A stretch of DNA of 64,000 nucleotides from an uncultured Bacilli bacterium (GTDB taxonomy: Bacteria > Bacillota_I > Bacilli_A > RF39 > UBA660). The stretch lies in contig CAJTXV010000001.1 of the NCBI GenBank assembly GCA_910584255.1, positions 81,411-145,410 on the forward strand. Direction: 5' to 3'. The position numbers and the translations under genes are program-made. Below are positions 44,857 to 54,292 of the stretch, piece by piece (positions within the stretch are counted from its first letter, which is position 1; each line of letters opens with the position of its first letter). The notes under the pieces were generated by a model. That model was not told where the DNA came from. It made no database searches and worked only from the letters and a program-made list of their open reading frames with translations.

Positions 44857-47800
44857 CTATTTTTTTAATTGTAATAAAACTTTAGATTCTAACAACTCTA
44901 CTTCTTTTTCATAATCAAAATCATCAGTTTTATCAAATGATAAAGTAGATAAAGTCTCTGATGCTATTTGTTCTTTATAACTATCTAACATAGCTTTGAC
45001 TTTTTCATCATCAGTAACGATATTTAATTTAATTCTATCAACAACATCATAGTCAGCTTCTTTTCTTGCAACTTGACATTGTCTCAATAATTTTCTATAC
45101 ATGAATTCCTCATATAATTGATCATCAATAGTAATATCAAGTGCTACAAATTTACCTTGTTCTTCAGCAACTTTAACACCATCATTATACTTATATTCGA
45201 CTTTTAATGTTTCAGGAACTATATTGATTCCATCAAGTACCATTTCTTCATTTTTAGAATATTTATTATATAAATCTTTCATATCTTCTTCATTCAAATT
45301 TAATAATAATTCTTTAACATGATTTACTTTTTCCTTATAAGTCATACCTGCTACTTTAAAATCCAATGTAAGATAAGGGGTACATAATGAATCAGTATTA
45401 TCAAGATATTCAATTTCCTTAACATTTAATTCATCCAATAAGATTTGTTCATATTCATCTAACGAAATATGTTTGAATCCACATAACGATAATTTTCTTA
45501 ATGGTTGAGTTAATTTCAAATTATTTTCATTTTTAATTCTTAAAGCCATTGTTACAATATTTCTAACTTCATCTGTTTCCTCAAGTAACTTTTCATCATA
45601 TTCTTTAACTTCTGGAAAGTTAGATAAATGTACTGAGATGGCTTCTTTTGGTTCAACATGAAGAATTAAATCTTTCCAAATATGATCAGTCATAAATGGT
45701 ATTATTGGAGCCATTACTTGAGTCATCTGTTTTAGTGCTTTATATAATGATTGATATGCTGAATATTTTTCATCATTCATTTCAGATTTCCAGAATTTTT
45801 TTCTGTTTATCTTAATATACCAATTTGATACTTCATCAACACATTCTTCAAAAATCTTAACAACATTATTTGGTTCAAAATTATCATAATATTTTTTTGC
45901 TTCAGCAACAAATTTATTTATTCTTGTATCTAACCATTTATCACTTACACTATGTACTTTATATTCTTTTGTTAAATCTGGTTTATCAATTTCATAATAT
46001 AAATCAAAGAATGCTGCAATATTATAAAAATTCATAAGTTTTCTTTTAGCTTCTTCTAACATTTTAAATCCAAATCTAATATCATTAACACGATTTGTTC
46101 CTAAATAATTATATCTGATAGCATCTGCACCATGTATTTTAACAACATCATCAAACGTTAAATCATTCTTATTAGATTTACTAAATTTAGATCCATCTTC
46201 CTTTACAACCATACCATAAGTACCACATTTTTCGTAAGGAATTTTATTTTCAAGTACAGTTGACATAAATAACATTGAATAGAACCATAATCTAATTTGT
46301 TCAGTAGCTTCAACTACAAGTTCTGCTGGGAAGTATTCCTTCCAATATTCTTTATCTTCAAAATACTTTAAAGTTGAATAAGGAACAATACCTGCATCTA
46401 ACCAAACATCTCCAACTTGTTCTACTCTTTCCACTTCTTTTCCACATTCAGGGCATTTAATTTTAACTTCATCGATAAATGGACGATGTAATTCTTGTAG
46501 ATTATCTACTATCTTAGGATCAACAGCTAAATCTCTTAATTCTTCTTTAGAACCAATTACTGTTAAATGACCACACTCACATTTATAGAATGGCAATGGT
46601 AATCCATAGAATCTTCTTCTAGAAATATTCCATGCTCCCATATTTGTAAGCCAATCTAACATTCTTTTTTCTTGATATTCTGGAGTATATTTAACTTTTT
46701 TCGCATTTTCGATTAATTGTTCTCTTATTGGGTCAACATCTATTGCCCACTCTTTAACAAGTCTAAACATAATATCTTGTTTACATCTCCAGCAATATGG
46801 ATATGCGTGTTTATAATCATGCGTAAAGAATAATTTTCCTCTTTTATCTAGTTCTTCAAATACTAAATCTTGAACTTCCCTAGCATTTTTACCAGATAAG
46901 AATCCAAAGTTATCATATACATAACCAGATTCATCAATTGGAATTATTTTATCTAATCCTAAAGATTCTCCTAATTCAAAATCTTCTGCTCCACAACCTG
47001 GTGCTATATGAACTATACCTGATCCTTCCGAATTATCTACCATATCCCATAAAACTATGTTATGTTTTACACCATCTTGTGCTGGTATTTCTGGAAAGCA
47101 AGTTTCAAATTCTAATCCTTCTAATTCCTTACCTTTAACGATTTCTATAACTTTTGCTTTTTCTTTAAATTTTCTTTCAAATACATCTTTGCATAACAAT
47201 AATTTTTCTCCATCAAAGTCAGCAATTACATAATCAAATTCTGGATTAACAGCTAAAGCAACATTGGCACATAATGTCCAAGGAGTTGTTGTCCATACAA
47301 GGGCTTTATAATCTTTTCCTACAATTGGTAGTTTAAAGAATACTGCCTTACAAGTAACATCATGATAACTACCTGTCATTTCATGTTCAGATAAAGATGT
47401 TCCACATCTTATACACCAAGGCATAGGTTTATAAGTCTCTTTTATTAATCCTTTTTCATTACATTTTTTTAAGAAATACCAAATACTTGTAATGTTATTA
47501 TCTGCCAAAGTATAGTATGAATTATCCCAATCCATCCATTGACCAAGTCTTTTTGATTGTTCAGTAATAATTCCTGAGAATTTTTTTACACGATCAACAC
47601 AGGCATTAGTAAAGTTTTCAAGACCAAAGTTTTCAACATCCTTTTTATTTTTAAATCCTAAATCTTTTTCTACTTCTACTTCTACCCAAAGTCCTTGACC
47701 ATCAAAGCCATTTCTATAATGAGTAATATATCCATTCATTGCTTTATATCTAATAAAACAGTCTTTTAAACTTCTACCAAAAGCATGATGGACACCCATT

Positions 47801-47952
47801 TTATTATTTGCTGTAATAGGACCATCTATGAAACGATACTTCTTACCATTTTTGTTTTTCTCTCTTAGCTTTTCAAAACAATTTTCTTCTTGCCAATATT
47901 GAATTACTTCTTCTTCATTTTTGACAAAATCATAATTTTTCATATTTGCCAT
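44857..47952 (-). CDS. ileS: Isoleucyl-tRNA synthetase with GVHH signature
   Basis: 1031 residues, full length. The class I signature reads KMGVHHAFGR (G53-V-H-H), not HxGH; the second signature is KFSKS. The editing domain (WTTTPWTL), zinc-binding cysteines (CKCDCGHL-type) and the anticodon domain are present. It charges tRNA-Ile. A GxHH swap has been reported to give strong mupirocin resistance in another IleRS. A T-box leader precedes it. It sits between regulatory parts that look element-borne, so it could be cargo; it could equally be the housekeeping copy. Confidence 0.95.
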   Translation of the reverse strand: MANMKNYDFVKNEEEVIQYWQEENCFEKLREKNKNGKKYRFIDGPITANNKMGVHHAFGRSLKDCFIRYKAMNGYITHYRNGFDGQGLWVEVEVEKDLGFKNKKDVENFGLENFTNACVDRVKKFSGIITEQSKRLGQWMDWDNSYYTLADNNITSIWYFLKKCNEKGLIKETYKPMPWCIRCGTSLSEHEMTGSYHDVTCKAVFFKLPIVGKDYKALVWTTTPWTLCANVALAVNPEFDYVIADFDGEKLLLCKDVFERKFKEKAKVIEIVKGKELEGLEFETCFPEIPAQDGVKHNIVLWDMVDNSEGSGIVHIAPGCGAEDFELGESLGLDKIIPIDESGYVYDNFGFLSGKNAREVQDLVFEELDKRGKLFFTHDYKHAYPYCWRCKQDIMFRLVKEWAIDVDPIREQLIENAKKVKYTPEYQEKRMLDWLTNMGAWNISRRRFYGLPLPFYKCECGHLTVIGSKEELRDLAVDPKIVDNLQELHRPFIDEVKIKCPECGKEVERVEQVGDVWLDAGIVPYSTLKYFEDKEYWKEYFPAELVVEATEQIRLWFYSMLFMSTVLENKIPYEKCGTYGMVVKEDGSKFSKSNKNDLTFDDVVKIHGADAIRYNYLGTNRVNDIRFGFKMLEEAKRKLMNFYNIAAFFDLYYEIDKPDLTKEYKVHSVSDKWLDTRINKFVAEAKKYYDNFEPNNVVKIFEECVDEVSNWYIKINRKKFWKSEMNDEKYSAYQSLYKALKQMTQVMAPIIPFMTDHIWKDLILHVEPKEAISVHLSNFPEVKEYDEKLLEETDEVRNIVTMALRIKNENNLKLTQPLRKLSLCGFKHISLDEYEQILLDELNVKEIEYLDNTDSLCTPYLTLDFKVAGMTYKEKVNHVKELLLNLNEEDMKDLYNKYSKNEEMVLDGINIVPETLKVEYKYNDGVKVAEEQGKFVALDITIDDQLYEEFMYRKLLRQCQVARKEADYDVVDRIKLNIVTDDEKVKAMLDSYKEQIASETLSTLSFDKTDDFDYEKEVELLESKVLLQLKK

Positions 47953-47984
47953 GAATAATCATCCTTTCCTTTTTAAGCAATCCT

Positions 47985-48245
47985 ATAATAAATAAAAGAC
48001 TTCTTCTATCATAAATAGAAAAAGTCTTGACTTTCTTTATACCACTATTTACAACAATCTAACAATTGCGTCTTTTTTAACGGAAAGAAACCGTTGATTC
48101 TTACTCTTTTGCAATTTCTGAATCACAACAATAGAGTGATATTCATAATATAACTACTCATATAGGGTTCTCACTATCTCCTACTCACTTTGACTTTTGT
48201 CATAATACTACTGTCTCTATTATAGTCTTTGCTTGTTTCATGCAG
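47985..48245 (-). ncRNA. T-box riboswitch (isoleucine) upstream of ileS
   Basis: Leader of about 250 bases between a strong promoter and ileS. A likely specifier ATC lies in GAATATCACTC at the 3' side of the first stem. A T-box-like TAGTGGTATAAAG follows, with TGGT to pair with the tRNA acceptor end. Then comes a terminator: 13-bp stem 47997-48009/48015-48027 with one wobble pair, then TTTTATTT. Uncharged tRNA-Ile should favour read-through. The T-box core differs from the usual GGTGGTACCGCG, so the fold needs checking. Confidence 0.75.
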
Positions 48246-48249
48246 AAAT

Positions 48250-48278
48250 AATATACCACAATTATTAATTAATGTCAA
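48250..48278 (-). promoter_or_regulatory. ileS promoter
   Basis: TTGACA (48273-48278), 17-base spacer, TATATT (48250-48255). It lies within the last codons of the upstream gene, placing transcription start near 48242, the 5' end of the T-box. Confidence 0.7.
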
Positions 48279-48948
48279 TTTCGGAACTATTTTTTTCTAA
48301 TAATTCTCTTAATTTTTTTGTATGAAACTGTATTGCATCTTCTTTGTTTGTAAATCGTTCTTGCAATAATATATCATTATCTGCATCTTCGCTATTATCA
48401 AATAACATTGTTTCATAAGAAAATGTAAATGGAGCTGTTTTTCCTAAATATACTGTAGATAAAAAATATTTCTTTGATGAACTAAAAATATAATTTTGAC
48501 ATATAAAAGGATTCCTTTTTTGCTCGTAATCATTAGGATATGTTTCCTTTAATGTTTGCTCTTGTGTTATTGAATATAAACATACTGATGAAATTGGAAA
48601 AGTTATAATATAATTTTTTGATCTTTTAATAAATTGAAACTCATTTATCATTCTAAAGGTATAATCAAAATCATGATACAAAACTATTTTCTTTTTTAAA
48701 TTAATTTTATCATTGTCTATTGTTCCTTCTAATCCTAAAGATAAAGTTGAAAGAAAATTTTCTATTTCTCGTTCCATTTCTTCAAAAGTAGAATTAGTTT
48801 TTAAGAAACCTTCTATTTTTGTATAAAATTCATCTTCATTTAATAAAATATTATTCTCAAAAAAATATGAATATGACATATTAAAATTCCTAATAAAATA
48901 AGAATCATCTAATTTATTGCTCTGTTCTAGATATTCCAGTACATTCAT
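48265..48948 (-). CDS. Soluble hypothetical protein
   Basis: 227 residues, mixed alpha/beta, no membrane segment or known motif. AGGAGG precedes the ATG. It follows a candidate small RNA with terminator by about 80 bases, so it may be controlled by it. Its last residues (ENNSSEIDIN-like acidic end) do not match the element's tail. Function unknown. Confidence 0.7.
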   Translation of the reverse strand: MNVLEYLEQSNKLDDSYFIRNFNMSYSYFFENNILLNEDEFYTKIEGFLKTNSTFEEMEREIENFLSTLSLGLEGTIDNDKINLKKKIVLYHDFDYTFRMINEFQFIKRSKNYIITFPISSVCLYSITQEQTLKETYPNDYEQKRNPFICQNYIFSSSKKYFLSTVYLGKTAPFTFSYETMLFDNSEDADNDILLQERFTNKEDAIQFHTKKLRELLEKNSSEIDIN

Positions 48949-49035
48949 AAGAGTTCCTCCTGCATTGTTCTTTTTATAACATCTTTATTATAGCATAAAT
49001 TCATTAATTCTTTTATTTTTCCTTTTAATAAAGCA

Positions 49036-49150
49036 CAAAAAAAGCAATCCTTTACAAGCGATTGCCTACTGCTAGGTACTACTTTACTTCCTACAGCATA
49101 AACACACTGCATTACTTCATCAGTTGTACTTCATTACCTCTTCAACTGAC
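49036..49150 (-). ncRNA. Candidate structured RNA or leader, family unknown
   Basis: About 115 bases between a consensus promoter and a strong terminator, with no open frame. CAGTTG...CAACTG forms a 6-bp stem near the 5' end, CCTA-GCAG-TAGG a small hairpin, and GCAATC...GATTGC (49044-49065) the terminator stem followed by seven T. A motif like GAAGTA recurs three times. It could be a small RNA or an attenuating leader of the gene at 48265. Confidence 0.5.
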
Positions 49151-49156
49151 AAATTT

Positions 49157-49186
49157 ATTATATCACAATAAGTCGAATTTTGTCAA
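49157..49186 (-). promoter_or_regulatory. Promoter of the candidate RNA
   Basis: TTGACA (49181-49186), 18-base spacer, TATAAT (49157-49162), both consensus. Confidence 0.7.
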
Positions 49187-49208
49187 TATATATTTTTACA
49201 TTTACTAC

Positions 49209-49298
49209 TTATAAATTTACTATTTTTACCTATCTTAATTAATTGAATTTTTAAATATATAATTTATATATACACATTTTATAAGTTTACTATCTTTA
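49209..49298. repeat. 20-bp direct repeats upstream of an XRE gene
   Basis: TTATAAATTTACTATTTTTA (49209-49228) and TTATAAGTTTACTATCTTTA (49279-49298) match at 18 of 20 bases and lie exactly 70 bp apart, on the same face of the helix. They precede the plus-strand XRE gene at 49360 and may be its binding sites. A related stretch occurs near 50790. Confidence 0.45.
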
Positions 49299-49359
49299 AA
49301 TGTATATTTATTGAATCTATGGAGATTATATAATTACAACAAAATTGGAGGTGATATAA

Positions 49360-49620
49360 TTGGACTTACTTGAAATTGTTGGTCTAAACGTTAAATATTA
49401 CAGATATTTAAAACATTGGACACAAGAAGATTTATCCGATAATTGTGATTTTAAGATTTCATACATTAGCTTAATTGAAAGATGCGAAGCTAATATGACT
49501 CTCAAAAACATCGAATATCTTGCTAAAATTTTAGGAGTTTCTCCTGATAAATTATTAGTGGAAGAAACTGCTGCCAAGGCAAAAAAGTTGCCAAATCGTG
49601 TTGATTTATTTACTAATTAA
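49360..49620 (+). CDS. Small XRE-family regulator
   Basis: 86 residues from TTG, six bases after GGAGGTGAT. HTH: WTQEDLSDNCDFKISYISLIER. Transcribed opposite to the main block. Likely controls itself or the converging receiver gene at 49622 through the direct repeats upstream. Confidence 0.85.
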   Translation: MDLLEIVGLNVKYYRYLKHWTQEDLSDNCDFKISYISLIERCEANMTLKNIEYLAKILGVSPDKLLVEETAAKAKKLPNRVDLFTN

Positions 49621-49621
49621 A

Positions 49622-50758
49622 TTATTTAATTAGTTTTTTTATGGTTTGTAATGCCTTTTTCTTATCTAATGGTTTTTCAATATAACCATCAAATCCACAA
49701 GAGTTTATAAAATAGTCAGCTTGTCCTCTATCACCTGTTACTATAACTACTGGAAGATCAAAGCCATCAATTCTTTTTAAATCTCTTATCAAGTCTGTTC
49801 CATTTTTTCCTGGCATTTGATTATCCGTTATTATTATATCATACTCATCAAAGGTGGTAAGTATTTCTTTCATACATTCATCAGCACTATATACTGCTTC
49901 TGAATCTATACCAATTTCTTTTAAAACTTCTTGATTCATTTTTGCTGTCGGTTTATTGTCATCTACAACTAGAGCCATTATATTATTCCTTTTTCTTTTT
50001 AGATTTTCTGGCTCTAAAACTATTTTCACGATACTAATACTTATCTTAGATAAATTCACTTCAACTTGTACTTTCTTAGCAGAATGAAGAAAATATTGAC
50101 GTATAATCATAAAATCAGAATCAACTTGACAATCAACATAATCAAATGGATTTCCACTAATATTCAATAATGCACCTACAGGTTCAATATTATTTATATC
50201 ATTTACTAAATTAACATTTTCTAAATCAATTTCAATTCTATTTTTTGAAATATTTCTTACAGCTATTGTTATTTCATTTTTTTTATCTATCTGAACTGAT
50301 TTAGAAAGTAACATTTTTATTGCTTGTAATAATCTTTGATCATACGCTACTTCAATATCTATGTTTTTGGGAAATTCTAATTCAATTTTTCCATCAATGT
50401 TTTTAATTATTTGATTTAATTCATCTTTTAAAGTTCCTTTTATAATTTGTTTTTTTGAATCATTATTTAATAGAGCATCAATATTATTAACTTGTTCCTC
50501 CAAATCGCAAATAATTTCTGAATTAAACAATTTTTCTTTTTTCATTTTTATTTTATCTAATTCTTCTATAGATTTTACCATGTTGCTATTAATTTTTGAT
50601 AAAGCATTTATTATAATCGTATGTTCTCTTTTTTCTTGTGTTAAAATTCTGTTTTTCTCTATCTCTTCCTCTGAGATTTTTTTTAACTTTAAGATATTAA
50701 GAATTCCTATTATACTAATTGTTAAAATGATTATTGTAAATATTATAAAACACCACAT
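49622..50758 (-). CDS. Membrane protein with degenerate kinase-like region and response-regulator receiver
   Basis: 378 residues. One N-terminal membrane segment (1-25), coiled coil, a histidine-kinase-like middle without a clear phospho-His (about 50-240) and with only a faint N-box-like helix (RLLQAIKMLLSKSVQ), then a C-terminal receiver (about 258-378) with VVDDN, phosphoacceptor Asp in IITDNQMPG, VIVTGD and EKPLD. No output domain. It may receive phosphate from another kinase or act by protein contact at the membrane. Confidence 0.8.
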   Translation of the reverse strand: MWCFIIFTIIILTISIIGILNILKLKKISEEEIEKNRILTQEKREHTIIINALSKINSNMVKSIEELDKIKMKKEKLFNSEIICDLEEQVNNIDALLNNDSKKQIIKGTLKDELNQIIKNIDGKIELEFPKNIDIEVAYDQRLLQAIKMLLSKSVQIDKKNEITIAVRNISKNRIEIDLENVNLVNDINNIEPVGALLNISGNPFDYVDCQVDSDFMIIRQYFLHSAKKVQVEVNLSKISISIVKIVLEPENLKRKRNNIMALVVDDNKPTAKMNQEVLKEIGIDSEAVYSADECMKEILTTFDEYDIIITDNQMPGKNGTDLIRDLKRIDGFDLPVVIVTGDRGQADYFINSCGFDGYIEKPLDKKKALQTIKKLIK

Positions 50759-50848
50759 TTTTATTCCTCCTTTTTATTTGCTCATATTTTACATTTACTA
50801 TTTATATTATTACTAGAATGGTTAAAAAAAATTGATTACTTTTTCTAT

Positions 50849-52282
50849 TCATGTTAACTGATATTTTTTTACTAATTCTTTTTCTTTTATATACCTATTA
50901 ATTAGCTGAAGGACTCTTTCGACATCCTCTGCACAAACACACAACTCTCTAATTATTTTTTTACCATTATCAGTCGCATACCATATCAAATCCTTATTAT
51001 GCTTTGATATTTTTATTTCAAAATTGTTATTTTCAACACATAATTTAAAAGATAAAATATTAATATCTCGTCCTGTTTGATTTAGATTGTGCAAAGCTAT
51101 ATCTTTAAATATATTCTGATTCTTATCTAATCTTTCCATAATAGCTAAGATTAATTCTTTCTGTTCTTCCGTAATTTCTTGCTTTGTAACTGATATATCT
51201 TTTCTTTTTTGAATAATATCATTTATTAACGATTTCATTTGATTTTGATATTGTCCAACTTCGCTATCTTTAATATGGCTAATATTATATACTGTATATA
51301 TACTTTGATTTTCAAGTTCTGCAAAAAATTTTTTTACACAATCATGTTGATATGATCTTGTTGTTCCTCTAAAATTACCAAATACCGAATTATTATAATT
51401 AGAAAATTCAACTAAATAATAGTTTTTCATGCGTAGCAATCCATCTTCAAACCCTCTTAAAATAATTCCAAAATTCTTTTCCGATATATGATTTATTTTT
51501 TTTTCAAAATCATCATCATCCAGCATTAAACATTGAATAAAATAATCCTTTAATTGAGTTTTGGGAAATAAATATATCTCTAACATTCTTATTAAAAATA
51601 AGTTATCACGTTCAAATACTTCATCCAATTTATAAATCAATACGTTTAAATAATTCAAAATTGTTATTAGCCCATTTTCATTTCTTTTTATTCTTTTGAT
51701 CTTATAATCATTTCTAAATTTAAAAAAATATTCTAAATCTAATTCAATGAAAAATTTGGTTAATAAATCCGAATATGAAAGATTATTACTATTTATTAAA
51801 TTAAGAATTATTTTTTCTAATTCTTCAGTATTTTTAAAATCTATTTCTTCACTAGAAGCTGATTTTGAAATTATTAATGAATCTTCATATATTCTTGAAT
51901 TTAATAGTTTAAAGTCTATTTTTTTCAGTTCTATATCTAATACTTTGTCCAATCCATTTTTTTCAATATCTATTTCATTTTTTTCTACACAATAAATAAT
52001 CTTTTTTAATATTTCATCATTTTCTATTAATACTACATCAATCACACTTGATAAATTTAATAATTTAACGTGTGGCTTTCCTTTTAGCCAATGACATACA
52101 TTTTCTATAACATAAATTATTTTTTCAATCTTTATATTTATATCATTTTTTAAATATTCTTGGCATAGTTTACTACATAACACTTTTCTTATTGTATATG
52201 GATACCATATATTCATTTGATATATTGTTTCCTCTACTATTTTTACTACATTGTTTACTTCTAAATCTTTTGCTTTAGTCAT
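50849..52282 (-). CDS. Large soluble hypothetical protein
   Basis: 477 residues from the ATG at 52282 (GGAGG upstream); an in-frame ATG at 52336 would add a hydrophobic stretch before that site. Helical throughout, rich in L, I and N; no recognised motif. It lies next to the receiver protein and two XRE genes, perhaps as part of a signalling module. Confidence 0.65.
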   Translation of the reverse strand: MTKAKDLEVNNVVKIVEETIYQMNIWYPYTIRKVLCSKLCQEYLKNDINIKIEKIIYVIENVCHWLKGKPHVKLLNLSSVIDVVLIENDEILKKIIYCVEKNEIDIEKNGLDKVLDIELKKIDFKLLNSRIYEDSLIISKSASSEEIDFKNTEELEKIILNLINSNNLSYSDLLTKFFIELDLEYFFKFRNDYKIKRIKRNENGLITILNYLNVLIYKLDEVFERDNLFLIRMLEIYLFPKTQLKDYFIQCLMLDDDDFEKKINHISEKNFGIILRGFEDGLLRMKNYYLVEFSNYNNSVFGNFRGTTRSYQHDCVKKFFAELENQSIYTVYNISHIKDSEVGQYQNQMKSLINDIIQKRKDISVTKQEITEEQKELILAIMERLDKNQNIFKDIALHNLNQTGRDINILSFKLCVENNNFEIKISKHNKDLIWYATDNGKKIIRELCVCAEDVERVLQLINRYIKEKELVKKYQLT

Positions 52283-52462
52283 AGCATTTATTTTCCTCCA
52301 TTTCTTTACTACAACAACTACAAATAAATAATTCACTCTCCTTTCTTTTGGCAGTAAAAATCACTCTATTATTATAAATTTTATGCAGCAAACCTTTCCA
52401 CCTGTTATATGGACATAAATTGTCAAAAATCTTAACATTATAATAAGTGTGGAGGTGGGATT

Positions 52463-52714
52463 ATTAAGTATAAAACCAGAAAATTATTAGCAAACAACCT
52501 TATCTATTTTAGACATAAATATAAATGGTCTCAAGAAACATTTGCTGAAAAATTGAAATCAAGCCCAGCTTACATTTCCCAATTAGAAAATGGTAAAAGA
52601 AATGTTACAGCTGACTTTTTAGATAAAATTGCAGAAACTCTCAAAGTAGAACATTATGAATTGCTTGTTAAACGTGATGTTATAAATAATAAAAGAGTAG
52701 ATCAAAAGAAATAA
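52463..52714 (+). CDS. Small XRE-family regulator; likely AUU start
   Basis: 83 residues. GGAGG (52451-52455) is followed after 7 bases by ATT at 52463; another ATT is 3 bases earlier, and no ATG, GTG or TTG lies between the ribosome binding site and the HTH. HTH: WSQETFAEKLKSSPAYISQL, then ENGKRNVTADFLDKIAETLKV. AUU is a known rare start (infC). It ends at a strong terminator. Confidence 0.8.
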   Translation: MKYKTRKLLANNLIYFRHKYKWSQETFAEKLKSSPAYISQLENGKRNVTADFLDKIAETLKVEHYELLVKRDVINNKRVDQKK

Positions 52715-52734
52715 TATAAATATTTCTTTTTTTT
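52704..52734 (+). terminator. Terminator of the XRE gene
   Basis: A 10-bp stem AAAAGAAATA/TATTTCTTTT (52704-52713, 52721-52730) with a 7-base loop, followed by TTTT. It overlaps the stop codon. Confidence 0.75.
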
Positions 52735-52878
52735 ATATTCTTACTACTCTATCTATTTTAACATAATTTTTCATAATTTCATATATACTTTTGAATATTA
52801 ATTCGATTATTTAAGTATCTCTTAATTATTCGTGATAAATGTTAGAATTAATATGTAAGAAAGAAATAGGAGCGTGTT

Positions 52879-53133
52879 ATGAAAAATCAAAATTACATAA
52901 TTTCTTACGCAGACTATGGATCGATTCATTACGATATTAGTTCTATCATGAAGAAACGTAATCTTACACAAACCCAAATTGTTAAGAGAACTGGTCTTCA
53001 TAATCAAATCGTTGAAAGATACATAAATGGCTCTATAACTAGATATGATAAAGAAGTATTAGCCAAATTGTGTTATGTACTTAATTGTGAGTTGAATGAA
53101 ATCATGTACTACGTAAGACCAAAAGACAAATAA
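52879..53133 (+). CDS. Small XRE-family regulator
   Basis: 84 residues with a divergent HTH (LTQTQIVKRTGLHNQIVERYI). AATAGGAGCGTGTT precedes the ATG. It follows the AUU-start XRE gene in its own unit with a terminator after it. Target unknown. Confidence 0.8.
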   Translation: MKNQNYIISYADYGSIHYDISSIMKKRNLTQTQIVKRTGLHNQIVERYINGSITRYDKEVLAKLCYVLNCELNEIMYYVRPKDK

Positions 53134-53156
53134 CTGCAATTATTGTCTTTTTTTTA
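53122..53156 (+). terminator. Terminator after the 52879 XRE gene
   Basis: Stem AAAGACAA(A)TAA/TTATTGTCTTT with one bulged base, then six T. It also separates this gene from the converging CAP-domain gene. Confidence 0.75.
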
Positions 53157-53200
53157 TTTTATAATTAATATTCAAAAAGGTCAATCTTTGAATATACACC

Positions 53201-54235
53201 CTAGTAATTCATTCTAAAAGATACTACTGCATACCAGTAGTTATTATATTCATAAACACTCGCTGCAATGGCAACACTTCCCTCTCTCAGCATCGTTGCA
53301 TTATGAGGTGGACTGTTTTTCCATGCTGTAATAAAATCGCTTCCTATACTTCCGTTTCCTATAATCTCTCCAAATCCATATCCAACACCATCATGTGAAT
53401 AGTAACTGATTAATTCTTTTGATCTCCTATCTGCTTCGGATTGTGCTTCTGATGTAACTGGAAGTTCTGATAGTCCATTTGCCTTTCTGTAATCGTTAAT
53501 TTGTCTTACATAAGAATCAGCTAACTCTTTTTTATAACCAGAAAAAGATTGATTCGGTACACTAGGTGTAGGATTTTTAGGAATAACATTTGGTGATTGT
53601 TTATTGTTGTTATTACCGTTATTATTGTTTGATAAATTCTCTTCTACTTTTGGAACGATTTTTTGATTTACTTTCAAAATAAATTCTTTTTCAGCTTTAT
53701 TATTACTTTCATCTTCAGCAATGATTTTTAAATTATACTCACCAACCTTAGATAAATCATAATCGCCATCTATTGAAAGTTTTATTTTAGAATAATCTTT
53801 TGCTTCAAAGAAAGTAGTTAGATCTATATTCTCAACATTTTCTTCTATTTCTATTACTTCTTGTGTAACTATAAATTCAGGTGCAATTGTATCCAATACT
53901 TTTACTAAAAAATGTTTTTTTTCTTTCCTATAAGTGATATTTAATTTGTATTCTCCAACTGGTAAAAAAGTCAGATCTCCTTTCATAAATTTCTTTTCTT
54001 TAACCATTAAAGAATCCGAAAGCAAAGAATAATCTTTTATATTTTTAGTAGTATCAGCATCTTTAAGATAATCAGATACATCAGCACTAACCTCTTCCCC
54101 TAATTCATAAACAAACTCAGTTTGCTTCAATTCTATTTTATCCTTATTTTTATTTGAACTTAATAATACTACTAAAAATACAATTATTGTTAATATTAGT
54201 ATTATTGGTATTATTATCTTTACTATTTTTTTCAT
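53201..54235 (-). CDS. Membrane-anchored CAP (SCP/PR1) domain protein with Ig-like domains
   Basis: 344 residues. An N-terminal anchor (about 4-26) precedes two Ig-like or DUF5011-like domains (about 35-110 and 115-190), an N/Q/P-rich linker, and a CAP domain (about 225-344) with SYYSHDGVGYGFGE, AWKNSPPHNATML and YAVVSFRMNY. Extracellular. CAP domains in Bacillota are often surface proteins of unknown activity. The Ig part resembles the DUF5011 proteins at 19-20 kb. Confidence 0.85.
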   Translation of the reverse strand: MKKIVKIIIPIILILTIIVFLVVLLSSNKNKDKIELKQTEFVYELGEEVSADVSDYLKDADTTKNIKDYSLLSDSLMVKEKKFMKGDLTFLPVGEYKLNITYRKEKKHFLVKVLDTIAPEFIVTQEVIEIEENVENIDLTTFFEAKDYSKIKLSIDGDYDLSKVGEYNLKIIAEDESNNKAEKEFILKVNQKIVPKVEENLSNNNNGNNNNKQSPNVIPKNPTPSVPNQSFSGYKKELADSYVRQINDYRKANGLSELPVTSEAQSEADRRSKELISYYSHDGVGYGFGEIIGNGSIGSDFITAWKNSPPHNATMLREGSVAIAASVYEYNNYWYAVVSFRMNY

Positions 54236-54292
54236 TTTACTCCTCCAACTTCTATGTTAATGTGGCATCTAACGCCACATTCGATAATTCTA

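Noticed and set aside
49036..49150. SRP RNA or a T-box as identity of the candidate RNA
   Set aside because: The SRP core (GGTC..GGAAGGAAGCAG) and the T-box core with specifier loop are absent; family left open.
52822..53007. A 61-codon minus-strand frame
   Set aside because: It is antisense to the XRE gene at 52879, which has a clear HTH and ribosome binding site.
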